Of a stretch of 64,000 bases of DNA, positions 44,371 through 52,640 are shown piece by piece (the stretch's first letter is position 1; each line of letters begins with the position of its first letter). The DNA is from Bacillota bacterium (GTDB lineage Bacteria; Bacillota; Clostridia; Acetivibrionales; DSM-1351). A program made the position numbers and the translations under genes. The notes below the pieces were generated by a model. It was not told the origin of the DNA. It saw nothing but the letters and a program-made list of their open reading frames with translations, and ran no database searches. The stretch lies in contig JAEZRV010000018.1 of the NCBI GenBank assembly GCA_023444055.1, positions 37,840 to 101,839 on the forward strand, in the 5' to 3' direction.

Positions 44371-46164
44371 TTATAGTGGAAGTCTGATAATAAACTCAGT
44401 ACCCTTTCCAGGTTCACTAATTATGCTAATATCACCATTATAAAGTTGCACAATGTGCTTTACAATTGATAGTCCTAAACCTGTTCCACCCATATTTCTG
44501 GAGCGTCCTTTATCAACTCTATAAAACCTTTCAAATATTCTGGAATGATGCATCTGGGGTATGCCTATACCGGTATCTTTTACAGATATAGTTGTAGCAC
44601 CCTCGGATTTATTACAATTAATAATGACAATTCCATTATCAACATTATACTTTATAGCATTATCAATTAAATTAATCATCATTTGCTTAATACGGTATTT
44701 ATTTACTAAGATTTCTACATCTGATTCTATAGTAACTTCAAGTTTTATATTTTTTCTGTTTGCAGTTGTTTCTAATAGTTGTACGACTTCATCAACAATA
44801 ATATTTAGGCTATTTAGTGATACTTTATCATCGTTACGCATGCTTTCAATTTCAGATAGTTGAAGAATGTCATTAATTAAATGATAAAGACGCTCAGCTT
44901 CAATATCTATTATATCTAAAAAATTTGAAGCCACAGCAGCATCTTCTATAGCACCATCTTTAAGTGTTTCAACAAAGCCTCTTATTGATGTTAAAGGGGT
45001 TTTTAACTCATGAGTAACATTAGAGACAAATTCAGTGCGTATTTGTTCTAGTTTTTTGACAGATGTAACATTGTGCAGAGTGATTACACCACCAACATTT
45101 TTTGTCGTTATTTCACCACTTTTAATTGGATTTGTATAGATTTTAAATATGGAATTACTAACTGTTCTAGGAAAAAATATGGTAATTTCGTCTGTAAGAG
45201 CCATATTATTTTGAATAGTACCTTCTAAAAAGGAATTTATTTTTTCATTTCTAGTGATGTCTAATAAATTTTTACCAATTATACCAGGTCCATAACTAAC
45301 TCCAAATATTTCACAAGCACTAGTATTTATAATTAGTATCTTATAGTTTGTATCTGTAGCTATAATTCCATCTCTCATGCTATTTATTATTGTGTCTAAT
45401 CTTATATTTTTATCTAATATTCCGCACAGTGTATTATCAAGCTTATTTGCCATTTCATTAAATGTAATAGCTAATTCTTCAATCTCATCATCAGAATTTA
45501 TATTTATTCTTTCTTTATAGTTGCCATTTGCAATTGCTTTCGCGGTGTTTAAAAACTGATTTATAGGGGAAGTAATAATATTCGATACCTTAAGAGAAAT
45601 AAGCACTGTAAGTAAAATACCTACCAATACACCTATAATTGTATAGAGGTAAAATGTCTCACTAATTGATTTTATCTGATTTAGAGGAACAGCAACTCTA
45701 ACAATTATGTTTATACTCTTTATAGGATATGCAACATAGATATAGTCAAGATTAAGTGTTTCACTTAATCGCTCATCAAATCCTAAGTTACCTTCAAGTG
45801 CTTCTTTTATTTCTTTTCTACTTAGGTGGTTTTCCATATTAGCTGTATTTGATTCTGAGTCACCTAATACTGTACCTTCATAGTTGATTATTGTTATTCT
45901 AGTAACAAAAGAGAAGTTTTCTAAATTGGATTCTTTTTTATATAATAGCTGTGCATAGTCCTTTGCAAGTTTATTGAACTCAATTTTTGAAGCGTTATTA
46001 GTTTGTTGCTCAATTTGATAAGATAATAAAACAGCTATACTTTCACAACTATTTTTAACTTCATATATATAGAAATAACGAGATAATCCAATAGTAAATA
46101 TACCGGCTATGGTTATTGCGATGATTACGAGTAAAATTGTGTATTTTACTATTCTATTTTTCAT
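44371..46164 (-). CDS. phoR: PhoR-type sensor histidine kinase
   Basis: A membrane kinase of the phosphate-starvation response type. TM1 (residues about 9-29), an extracellular sensor of about 140 residues, TM2 (about 171-193), HAMP (NQFLNTAKAIANGNYKERI), a PAS domain around 250-360, HisKA with THELKTPLTSIRGF, and HATPase boxes NLIDNAIKYN, DTGIGIP and GGTGLGLSIVKHI. 597 residues, the size of clostridial PhoR. Encoded 34 bases downstream of the phoP-like regulator, so one operon. Identity as PhoR rather than another OmpR-class kinase rests on PAS architecture and the nearby Pho box and pst remnant. Confidence 0.85.
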   Translation of the reverse strand: MKNRIVKYTILLVIIAITIAGIFTIGLSRYFYIYEVKNSCESIAVLLSYQIEQQTNNASKIEFNKLAKDYAQLLYKKESNLENFSFVTRITIINYEGTVLGDSESNTANMENHLSRKEIKEALEGNLGFDERLSETLNLDYIYVAYPIKSINIIVRVAVPLNQIKSISETFYLYTIIGVLVGILLTVLISLKVSNIITSPINQFLNTAKAIANGNYKERININSDDEIEELAITFNEMANKLDNTLCGILDKNIRLDTIINSMRDGIIATDTNYKILIINTSACEIFGVSYGPGIIGKNLLDITRNEKINSFLEGTIQNNMALTDEITIFFPRTVSNSIFKIYTNPIKSGEITTKNVGGVITLHNVTSVKKLEQIRTEFVSNVTHELKTPLTSIRGFVETLKDGAIEDAAVASNFLDIIDIEAERLYHLINDILQLSEIESMRNDDKVSLNSLNIIVDEVVQLLETTANRKNIKLEVTIESDVEILVNKYRIKQMMINLIDNAIKYNVDNGIVIINCNKSEGATTISVKDTGIGIPQMHHSRIFERFYRVDKGRSRNMGGTGLGLSIVKHIVQLYNGDISIISEPGKGTEFIIRLPL

Positions 46165-46198
46165 TAATATGCCTACACCTCCGAATTAAGCGCAAATA

Positions 46199-46906
46199 TT
46201 AACTAACTTTATCGTTGAAGCGGTATCCAATACCTCTTACGGTTTCAATTAATGTAGGATTTTCGTCGTTTTCTTCAATTTTCTGTCTCAAATATCGAAT
46301 ATGAACATCTACAGTTCTAGTTTCACCATAGTAATCAAATCCCCATATCTTATCAAGAAGATGTTCTCTCGATAAAACCTTACCCTTATTTGTCATTAGC
46401 ATTTTAAGAAGCTCAAATTCTTTAAGCGGCATTTCAATAAGTTTGTCGCCTTTATAGACTTCTCTTCTTGTACAATTGATGGCTATATTAGCATGAGAAA
46501 TAATGTTATCAGTTTTTGGCTCATTAGCTGTATTTATCCTTCTAAATAAGGCTTTAATTCTAGCTAATAATTCCCTGACACTAAAAGGCTTCGTAATATA
46601 ATCATCAGCTCCTAATTCTAACCCCAATACTTTATCAAATTCTTCACTTTTGGCTGTAAGCATAATTATTGGAATACTATTAGTTGAATTGTTTTGTCTT
46701 ATTCGCCTACAAACCTCTAAGCCATCAATACCCGGAAGCATGATATCCAAAATAAATAAATCTGGAATATTTTCAGTGCAATAGGATAACAAATCTTCGC
46801 CATTATCAAAAACACTAACCTTAAAACCATTTGCTTCAAGGTTATATTTGATTAGCTGCTGTATGTGCATTTCATCTTCTACTACAAAGACATTATGTTT
46901 AGGCAT
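46199..46906 (-). CDS. phoP: PhoP/PhoB-type response regulator
   Basis: OmpR-family regulator: REC domain with VVEDE, phospho-acceptor Asp54 in LDIMLPG and KPFSVRELLARIKA, then a winged-helix DNA-binding domain (MPLKEFELLKMLMTNKGKVL, VDVHIRYLRQKIE). ATG 46906 (MPKHNVFVV) has GGGGG about five bases upstream; the frame from 46939 would add 11 residues without a ribosome site. It probably binds TTAACA-type direct repeats, three sets of which occur in this window: two before pit operons and one about 250 bases upstream of its own start. Confidence 0.87.
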   Translation of the reverse strand: MPKHNVFVVEDEMHIQQLIKYNLEANGFKVSVFDNGEDLLSYCTENIPDLFILDIMLPGIDGLEVCRRIRQNNSTNSIPIIMLTAKSEEFDKVLGLELGADDYITKPFSVRELLARIKALFRRINTANEPKTDNIISHANIAINCTRREVYKGDKLIEMPLKEFELLKMLMTNKGKVLSREHLLDKIWGFDYYGETRTVDVHIRYLRQKIEENDENPTLIETVRGIGYRFNDKVS

Positions 46907-47153
46907 TTTAACCCCCAAATTCAAAATGATTATGTTCATTAGTGCGTGCTATGTTAATGCTATAGTATCATATATACTCATTGGAAAAGGATTAGGCTTC
47001 TGAAATACTATGCCGATTTTTTCGTAATTCAACTATATCATATTCTTTGTATACATTCAAACCATCAGAAAATACTTCTTCTGCTATTCTAACATTTAGA
47101 ACAATAACATGAATTTTCTATAATCTAATTATGTCAGAATAATTTTAATTAAG

Positions 47154-47181
47154 GTTTAATTTTGTGTTAACTTAGTGTTAA
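47154..47181 (-). promoter_or_regulatory. Three-repeat Pho box
   Basis: GTTTAA (47154), TGTTAA (47165) and TGTTAA (47176) follow an exact 11-bp period. Reversed this is TTAACA-N5-TTAACA-N5-TTAAAC. It is the best Pho-type box in the window and lies directly before the pst remnant and divergent from phoP, so it may now serve only phoP. Confidence 0.72.
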
Positions 47182-47356
47182 TAGTATTAGGTGCTACTAA
47201 AATGGCAAACCATTAGAAAAACAGTAATACCTGCAGCACAGTCAGGTATATTTATTGGTGTTATTTTATCTGTATCAAGGGCATTAGGAGAAAGTGCATA
47301 ATTGCTGATGGTAGATGCCGCAATATATGTTTCTAAGCTTTCTATGAGTTATTAAT
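47182..47356 (+). pseudogene. pstA: Phosphate permease pstA C-terminal remnant
   Basis: A fragment reads VLGATK, then after a one-base frameshift in an A-run WQTIRKTVIPAAQSG and IFIGVILSVSRALGESA, a TAA stop, and continues in frame LLMVDAAIYVSK. This follows PstA around its EAA-loop end (typically KWQTI..VLPAA..GI and GR/SRAxGETAPLLMVGAA). Only about a fifth of the protein remains. It starts within a few bases of the Pho box, so pstS, pstC and most of pstA appear to have been removed by one deletion, followed by point decay. Confidence 0.8.
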
Positions 47357-47370
47357 ATAAACAAAAAAAG

Positions 47371-47443
47371 GCTACTGAGTTATAATATGAATACATTTGT
47401 AAAAAGATATAAATACAAATATATGCATATTATTTTCAGTAGC
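47371..47443. terminator. Long hairpin terminator of cheW (and end of the pst remnant)
   Basis: GCTACTGA (47371-47378) pairs with TCAGTAGC (47436-47443), ATAATATG with CATATTAT, and an inner TTTGTA with TACAAA. On the minus strand the stem leads into TTTTTTTG, so it terminates the cheW-like gene. Confidence 0.8.
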
Positions 47444-47456
47444 ACAATATTTCAAT

Positions 47457-47873
47457 TTATTTCTCAAGTAATTTTTCTAAATCAAAAATAAGTACTATCT
47501 TACCGTCTTTTTCACAGACACCGCTGAAAAATTTACCTGATAAACCAGAAATAAGTTCAGGTGCAGGTTTAATGTCTGATTCTTCTATGCTAATTATTTC
47601 ACTGACTTCATCAACTAGCAAACCGACTGAAGATATGTGATTCAAAATAATAATACGAGTACTTTCATCAAGCTCAATTGGTGGATAATTAAACTTTTTC
47701 CTAACGTTGAAAACCGTATGAACCTTACCTCTAAGATTAATTAGTCCATCAATATAAACCGGTGTATCAGGTACTTTATAAATATCAGTAACTTTCTCTA
47801 TAATATTTACGCTATTGATACTAATGGCAAATACTTCGTTATTGACTTTAAAAAGAACTAATTGTGCAGACAT
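47457..47873 (-). CDS. CheW-like single-domain protein
   Basis: A chemotaxis coupling-type domain: AQLVLFKVNNEVFAISINSV at the start, INLRGKVHTVFNVRKKF in the middle and GKIVLIFDLEKLL at the end cover the full CheW fold (139 residues). Such proteins link receptors to CheA, but no other chemotaxis gene is nearby. It may couple elsewhere-encoded partners or act as a stand-alone scaffold. ATG 47873 follows GGGGG by about eight bases; the TTG two codons earlier is too close to the ribosome site. Confidence 0.88.
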   Translation of the reverse strand: MSAQLVLFKVNNEVFAISINSVNIIEKVTDIYKVPDTPVYIDGLINLRGKVHTVFNVRKKFNYPPIELDESTRIIILNHISSVGLLVDEVSEIISIEESDIKPAPELISGLSGKFFSGVCEKDGKIVLIFDLEKLLEK

Positions 47874-48011
47874 AATCAATACCCCCTAAGTAGTAAGTAA
47901 AAGACAAAACATACTCTTTAAAATTTATTATAACAGTATAAGAAAAAAACGGCAATTTATTTTTAATCGAATGTCGAAATATGTGTTTGTGTATCGTTTT
48001 TTAATACACAT

Positions 48012-49214
48012 TTAACTTCTATAGCTTCCATTTATTTTTACGTAATCGTATGAAAAATCGCAAGTCCAAATTCTATCAGAAACATTGCCTTTTTTCAGAT
48101 TAATTCTAATAGTGATTTCTTTCTTCTTGAGTATTTCCTTAGCAGCACTTTCTTCAAAATTAACAGCAGTTCCATTTCTACATACAAGCAACTCACCTAA
48201 ATAGATATCTGTGAGATTTGGATCAAAAGAAGCACCAGAATACCCTACAGCGGTGAAAATTCTGCCCCAATTTGCATCTTCTCCAAAGATTGCTGTTTTA
48301 ACCAAAGGTGATTTTGCAACACTAGTAATTACCTTATAAGCATCAGCTTCATCTTGAGCACCGTCAACAATGACTTCAATTAGCTTAGTAGCTCCTTCGC
48401 CATCCTTTGCAATTAGTTTTGACAAATAAGTACAAACATACATAAGTGCATTAACAAATAATGAATACTCATAATCATCTTTAACAATAGCATCATTATC
48501 AGCAAAACCGTTAGCTAGAACAAAAACTGAGTCACAAACACTAGTGTCACCATCTACAGATACTCTATTGAATGTCGATTTAACACAATGCTTTAATGCC
48601 TTATCAAGAAGACTTCTTGAGATATTAGCATCAGTTGTGATTATTCCAATCATTGTAGCCATATTTGGATGAATCATTCCAGAACCCTTTGCCATACCTC
48701 CAATACGAACTTTTCCACCCTGAATTTCTATTTCAACCGCGATTTCTTTGGCTATTAAATCTGTAGTCATTATAGCTTCTTCAGCATCAGAACTCCCGTC
48801 AATACTCAATGCATTAACAGCAGATCTTATTCCTGAGCGGATATTTGGCATGTTTAGCTTTTGACCAATAACACCTGTTGAATTAACAAGAATATCTTCA
48901 GGTTCACAATGTAAAAGCTCAGCGGCTAGATTGGTGATATCCTGTGCATCTTTATATCCAGTTTCGCCAACACATGCGTTTGCATTGCCACTATTAATAA
49001 CTATAGCTCTTGCAAAGCCATTTTTTATATGTTCCATTGAAACTTGCAGTGAATGACCCTTAACAACATTAGTAGTAAATACTCCTGATGCAACTGCAGT
49101 GTCTTCAGAACAAATGATTGCTATATCTTTTTTGTTATTTTTTTTAATTCCACAAGCAGCACCAGCAGCTGTGAATCCCTTCGGAGCCGTAACTCCACCA
49201 TCTATAATATTCAT
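48012..49214 (-). CDS. argJ: Bifunctional ornithine acetyltransferase/N-acetylglutamate synthase
   Basis: Recycles the acetyl group between N-acetylornithine and glutamate in arginine synthesis. The self-cleaving precursor has the conserved KGSGMIHPNMATMIG; cleavage is expected before the Thr of ATM, giving alpha and beta chains. Other boxes are NSGNANACVG near residue 80 and DGDTSVCDS near 230. 400 residues; AGGATAAG-type ribosome site upstream of ATG 49214. It stands alone: no argC, argB or argD is adjacent, unlike most clostridial arg operons. Confidence 0.95.
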   Translation of the reverse strand: MNIIDGGVTAPKGFTAAGAACGIKKNNKKDIAIICSEDTAVASGVFTTNVVKGHSLQVSMEHIKNGFARAIVINSGNANACVGETGYKDAQDITNLAAELLHCEPEDILVNSTGVIGQKLNMPNIRSGIRSAVNALSIDGSSDAEEAIMTTDLIAKEIAVEIEIQGGKVRIGGMAKGSGMIHPNMATMIGIITTDANISRSLLDKALKHCVKSTFNRVSVDGDTSVCDSVFVLANGFADNDAIVKDDYEYSLFVNALMYVCTYLSKLIAKDGEGATKLIEVIVDGAQDEADAYKVITSVAKSPLVKTAIFGEDANWGRIFTAVGYSGASFDPNLTDIYLGELLVCRNGTAVNFEESAAKEILKKKEITIRINLKKGNVSDRIWTCDFSYDYVKINGSYRS

Positions 49215-49593
49215 ACTTATCCTCCATAGGTCTAAACAACCTTATTTAATATTTATTTTAATAAAAAGCTATATTTGTAAGTAGATTATACATAAAATTG
49301 CCAAATGAATCAATTATATTTGACATATATACTATATATTTTATCTCAATTTATAAATTAATATTTACTTAAGTGATAATAAAGTAAATTATTAATACTT
49401 TAATTGAATTTTAAACTTTAAGTATTGAAAGATGGAAAAATGGAAAAAATATCTTAATATGACTCATTATATTTGAAAAACAAACAAAATAATGGTATGA
49501 TTGTTTTGTTTAAAACGATTTAAAAATATTACAAAATAAATATTAATATTTACCTATATATTTTAAATTTTATATTAAAAGGAGGAAAAAGTA
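49215..49593. other. Divergent intergenic region argJ / HIT gene
   Basis: 379 bases, strongly AT-rich. It must carry promoters for both flanking genes. A TTGACA occurs at 49320 but no well-spaced -10 is clear. I could not find a convincing ArgR box by eye. Confidence 0.5.
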
Positions 49594-49938
49594 ATGAGTG
49601 ATTGTCTTTTCTGCAAAATAGTAAATAGAGAAGTACCTTCAACACCTGTTTATGAAACAGATAAAGTTTATGCGTTTTTAGATATAGAACCTGAAGCACC
49701 TGTGCATGTTTTGATTGTACCAAAACAGCATATTGCTTCTCATAATGAACTAACTGCTGATAATATTGATATTATGAAGGATATTCATTTTGCTGTAAAT
49801 GAAATTGCAAAAAAACTAGGAATTGATGAAAGCGGTTATAGACTCATTAATAACTGCGGTTCTGATTCGGGACAAACTGTTTTTCATATGCATTATCATA
49901 TTGTTGGTGGTAGAAAATTAAGTACTAAAATACTCTAG
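49594..49938 (+). CDS. HIT-family nucleotide-binding protein (HinT-like)
   Basis: A histidine-triad hydrolase of purine nucleoside phosphoramidates and related adenylates. The active motif HMHYHIVGG is at residues 98-106, with the N-terminal CLFCKIVNREVPS zinc/Cys pattern and the DIEPEAPVHVLIVPKQHI strand. 114 residues, typical of HinT. AAAGGAGG lies about eight bases before ATG. It precedes the rpsU-yqeY unit, which has its own promoter. Confidence 0.94.
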   Translation: MSDCLFCKIVNREVPSTPVYETDKVYAFLDIEPEAPVHVLIVPKQHIASHNELTADNIDIMKDIHFAVNEIAKKLGIDESGYRLINNCGSDSGQTVFHMHYHIVGGRKLSTKIL

Positions 49939-50005
49939 CTTTCTTTGATATATTAATTTAGCTTGTATTAATAAATTAGCTATTATTGATTTTTATAAAT
50001 AAAGG

Positions 50006-50035
50006 TTGACACAATTTTGAAAATTAATATATAAT
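50006..50035 (+). promoter_or_regulatory. Strong sigma-A promoter of rpsU-yqeY
   Basis: Perfect TTGACA (50006-50011), 18-base spacer, perfect TATAAT (50030-50035). Confidence 0.85.
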
Positions 50036-50067
50036 ATACTGTGTGCTGTAATTAGCATAATTCCCTA

Positions 50068-50088
50068 TAGTATGTTTAAAACATACTA
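50068..50088 (+). promoter_or_regulatory. Perfect palindrome in the rpsU leader
   Basis: TAGTATGTTT-A-AAACATACTA, ten base pairs around one base, about 30 bases after the -10. It may be a transcript-leader hairpin or a protein operator. Confidence 0.6.
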
Positions 50089-50136
50089 CGGCTATTTTCC
50101 CGGCACAATTGCTATTATCGGAGGGAGGGAAATTTT

Positions 50137-50313
50137 GTGTCTGAAGTAAGAGTTAAAGAGAATGAGTCTTTGGATAGTGCTCTCAAAAGGTTTAAAAGAT
50201 CTTGTGCTAAATCAGGTGTTTTAGCTGAGGTTAGAAAGAGAGAACATTACGAAAAGCCAAGTGTTAAGAGAAAAAAGAAATCTGAAGCTGCAAGAAAAAG
50301 AAAATTCAAATAA
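50137..50313 (+). CDS. rpsU: 30S ribosomal protein S21
   Basis: A small basic protein of the 30S subunit involved in initiation. Translation from the GTG at 50137 gives MSEVRVKENESLDSALKRFK and a Lys/Arg-rich tail ending KRKFK (58 residues). GGAGGGAGG lies about eight bases upstream. The GTG start and small size make it easy to miss. yqeY follows 36 bases later, the common Firmicutes order. Confidence 0.97.
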   Translation: MSEVRVKENESLDSALKRFKRSCAKSGVLAEVRKREHYEKPSVKRKKKSEAARKRKFK

Positions 50314-50349
50314 AACTGTGACAATACTAGTTTACAGGAGATATTTGTT

Positions 50350-50793
50350 ATGTCATTAAAAGATATGTTGGTTCAGGATTTAAAAGTAGCCATGAAGGAT
50401 GGCAATACAGCTTCAAAAACAGCTATTCAAGTGGCTAGGTCGGCAGTGCTTCAGGTTGAAAAAGACACGAAGGTCACCCTAGACGATGATGCTATAATTG
50501 AGATTATTGCTAAAGAAGTTAAAAAGAGAGTTGATACTTTACCTGACTTTGAAAGAAGTGGTAGACAGGATCTTATAGATAATCTAAAAGCTGAAATTGA
50601 AGTGTTGAAGAAATATTTACCACAGCAGTTAAGTGAAAATGAAATTGAAGAAATCGTAAAGAATGCTATTTCTTCAATAGGAGCTACTTCTGCTAAGGAT
50701 ATCGGAAAGGTTATGCAGGTTGTTTTGACTGAGACCAAAGGTAAAGCCGATGGTAAACTGGTAAATCAAATAGTTAAAAAATTGTTAGCATAG
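50350..50793 (+). CDS. yqeY: GatB/YqeY-domain protein
   Basis: A protein resembling the tRNA-binding tail of the GatB amidotransferase subunit. The conserved LKDMLVQDLKVAMKDGNTAS start, FERSGRQDLIDNLKAEIEVL and KYLPQQLSENEIEEIV are characteristic. 147 residues. Its role is not established; it may bind tRNA. Cotranscribed with rpsU, with a terminator right after the stop. Confidence 0.94.
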   Translation: MSLKDMLVQDLKVAMKDGNTASKTAIQVARSAVLQVEKDTKVTLDDDAIIEIIAKEVKKRVDTLPDFERSGRQDLIDNLKAEIEVLKKYLPQQLSENEIEEIVKNAISSIGATSAKDIGKVMQVVLTETKGKADGKLVNQIVKKLLA

Positions 50794-50794
50794 G

Positions 50795-50825
50795 AAAAAG
50801 CTCGGTTTTATAACCGGGCTTTTTC
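50795..50825 (+). terminator. Intrinsic terminator after yqeY
   Basis: AAAAAGCTCGGTT pairs with AACCGGGCTTTTT around a short loop, with one mismatch, followed by CTTTG. Confidence 0.9.
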
Positions 50826-50976
50826 TTTGACATTTCGAGAAAGGCTGGAGAGTAATAGTTAGTATTACTTATTTAAATTTCTTATTTAGACTCACCTGAT
50901 TTGATATGTTTGAGCTATTATTGAATTAATATGACTTTTTGAGATATAATTATATTAGTAATTACAGGAGACAAAA

Positions 50977-51441
50977 ATGGCTACAGAAATAGAAAAAAAA
51001 TTTCTTGTTATAAATAATCAATATAAAAGAATAGATAATAAAGCATTATTTAGACAAGGATATTTAAGTGTTGATTTTGAACGGACAGTTAGGGTCAGAA
51101 GCTACAATGGACAAGGTTTTTTGACAATTAAGGGAAAGACCAAGTCATGTAGCAGGGAAGAATATGAATATAGTATTCCTGTACAAGATGCTGAAAGAAT
51201 GCTTGACAAGCTATGTGTAAGACCTTTAATAGAAAAAGTTAGATATTTCTTCACGTATGAAGGCTATAAATGGGTTGTTGATGAATTTCTAGGTGTAAAT
51301 GAGGGGCTTGTAACAGCAGAAATAGAGTTGGAGAACGAGCAGCAAACATTTTGTAAGCCCGATTGGATAGGAAACGAGATTACTTATGACATTAGATATT
51401 TCAACTCAAATCTTGTGGAAAACCCGTACAAAAGCTGGTAA
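50977..51441 (+). CDS. CYTH-domain protein (triphosphate-tunnel enzyme family)
   Basis: The N-terminal ATEIEKKFLV holds the ExExK metal/triphosphate motif of the CYTH superfamily, which includes thiamine triphosphatases, inorganic triphosphatases and class IV adenylate cyclases. Basic residues for phosphate binding follow (RTVRVRSYNGQGFLTIKGK). 154 residues, a compact version most like bacterial triphosphatases. SD CAGGAG precedes the ATG. The exact substrate cannot be read from sequence. It is followed by a small cysteine-cluster gene that may be cotranscribed. Confidence 0.9.
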   Translation: MATEIEKKFLVINNQYKRIDNKALFRQGYLSVDFERTVRVRSYNGQGFLTIKGKTKSCSREEYEYSIPVQDAERMLDKLCVRPLIEKVRYFFTYEGYKWVVDEFLGVNEGLVTAEIELENEQQTFCKPDWIGNEITYDIRYFNSNLVENPYKSW

Positions 51442-51471
51442 TACTTATTTCTTAAAGGGGTGTGAATAGAG

Positions 51472-51732
51472 TTGGAATGTAGAGATAATTGTGGAGCTTG
51501 TTGTATATCGCCATCAATATCATCAGCTATTCCCGGAATGCCAAATGGCAAACCAGCAGGAGTTAGATGTATTCAGTTAACTAAACAAAATAGATGTAAA
51601 TTATTTGGAAAGCCTGAAAGACCTAAAGTTTGTGCTGGACTAATGCCATCTAAAGAAATGTGTGGAATATCTCAAGGCGATGCAATAACATATTTAGACT
51701 TGCTAGAAGAGCAAACTAGCCCGAAAAAGTAG
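51472..51732 (+). CDS. YkgJ-family cysteine-cluster protein
   Basis: A short protein (86 residues) with CRDNCGACC at the start, CIQLTKQNRCKLF in the middle and KVCAGLMPSKEMC near the end. The Cys arrangement matches the YkgJ zinc- or iron-sulphur-type family of unknown function. The start at 51472 is a TTG with AAAGGGGTG upstream. It lies 30 bases after the CYTH gene. Confidence 0.75.
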   Translation: MECRDNCGACCISPSISSAIPGMPNGKPAGVRCIQLTKQNRCKLFGKPERPKVCAGLMPSKEMCGISQGDAITYLDLLEEQTSPKK

Positions 51733-51901
51733 TTGGTACAAATATAGTGCTGTTTTTAGCTTAAAAATGAGAATTTACATTTTGTGAATTTATTGTTCTC
51801 TTTGCATATCAATAAGTTGAGAGTAGCATTTTGTGGATTTGAACAATCAAGCACATAAGTTTTATAAAATTTTTATGCCAATGTTGGCGTAGGAGGTTAA
51901 T

Positions 51902-52486
51902 ATGGAGAAAATATTAGTATTTATGTATAATGATATGGCTGATTTTGAGGTGGTTTACGCTACTCATTTGTTAGGACACGAATTGTCAAAGCAAATAGTT
52001 CCTTGTGCATATGATAATAAGCCTATAAAAAGCAAGGGCGGTATGGTTTATATGCCAGAAATTACAGTGGCAGACGCAGTTTCAGAGGATTATGCAGGGT
52101 TTATAATACCGGGAGGTTGGAATCCTGTTGTAAAGGACGAAATGCTCTCTTTAATAAATGAATTTTATAACAGTGGGAAACTGCTTGCAGCAATATGTGC
52201 CGGACCTAGATATTTTGCAAAAGCAGGTATATTGAAAAATGTTAAGTATACTACATCTATTGTTGAATGGACTCAGGCGAGAAGAGAGGCTTTCGGCAAT
52301 GAGGATGATCCATTCCCAAGAGAAAATTTTATTAATGAAAGAGTAGTTCGAGATAAGAATGTAATTACATCAAAAGGAATTTCTTTTGTTGATTTTGCAA
52401 TCGAAATAGCAGATTATTTTGGAATGTTTAAAAGTGAGTCTGATAAGCAGGAGTTTTTTAAAACTATAACATGCTATAACAAATAA
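51902..52486 (+). CDS. DJ-1/PfpI-family protein
   Basis: A class I glutamine-amidotransferase-like fold. The nucleophile elbow AAICAGPRYFAKAG has Cys near residue 100, and GFIIPGGW is the conserved strand before it. Members act as glyoxalases, deglycases, chaperones or proteases; the role here is open. 194 residues. AGGAGG precedes the ATG. It is followed by a small tandem duplication and then an SDR gene. Confidence 0.88.
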   Translation: MEKILVFMYNDMADFEVVYATHLLGHELSKQIVPCAYDNKPIKSKGGMVYMPEITVADAVSEDYAGFIIPGGWNPVVKDEMLSLINEFYNSGKLLAAICAGPRYFAKAGILKNVKYTTSIVEWTQARREAFGNEDDPFPRENFINERVVRDKNVITSKGISFVDFAIEIADYFGMFKSESDKQEFFKTITCYNK

Positions 52487-52513
52487 ACTTTTTTGATTTC
52501 GAGATATGTTGAA

Positions 52514-52604
52514 AGCTTTTTTAAGCCAAATTATCGCCTTAATACGATTTAGTAAAGAGTATTAGCTTTTAAAGCCAAACTATCGGCTGAAGTCGAATTA
52601 AAAA
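52514..52604. repeat. Imperfect 50-bp tandem duplication upstream of the SDR gene
   Basis: AGCTTTTTTAAGCCAAATTA begins at 52514 and AGCTTTTAAAGCCAAACTAT at 52564. Both continue TCGSCTKAAKWCGAWTT before diverging. Each begins with an inverted AGCTTTT/AAAGC hairpin. Confidence 0.65.
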
Positions 52605-52640
52605 TATTTTGACTAGGGTTATGGCAATGGAGGAACGTTA

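Larger units (their letters stand above)
46940..47456. other. Region between phoP and cheW: Pho box, pst remnant, long hairpin
   Basis: No intact gene. It holds the divergent phoP promoter region, the Pho-type repeats at 47154-47181, a decayed pstA fragment and a long hairpin ending the cheW gene. Confidence 0.8.

Noticed and set aside
47457..47873. CheW-like gene as part of a chemotaxis operon
   Set aside because: No cheA, receptor or flagellar gene is present within this window on either side.
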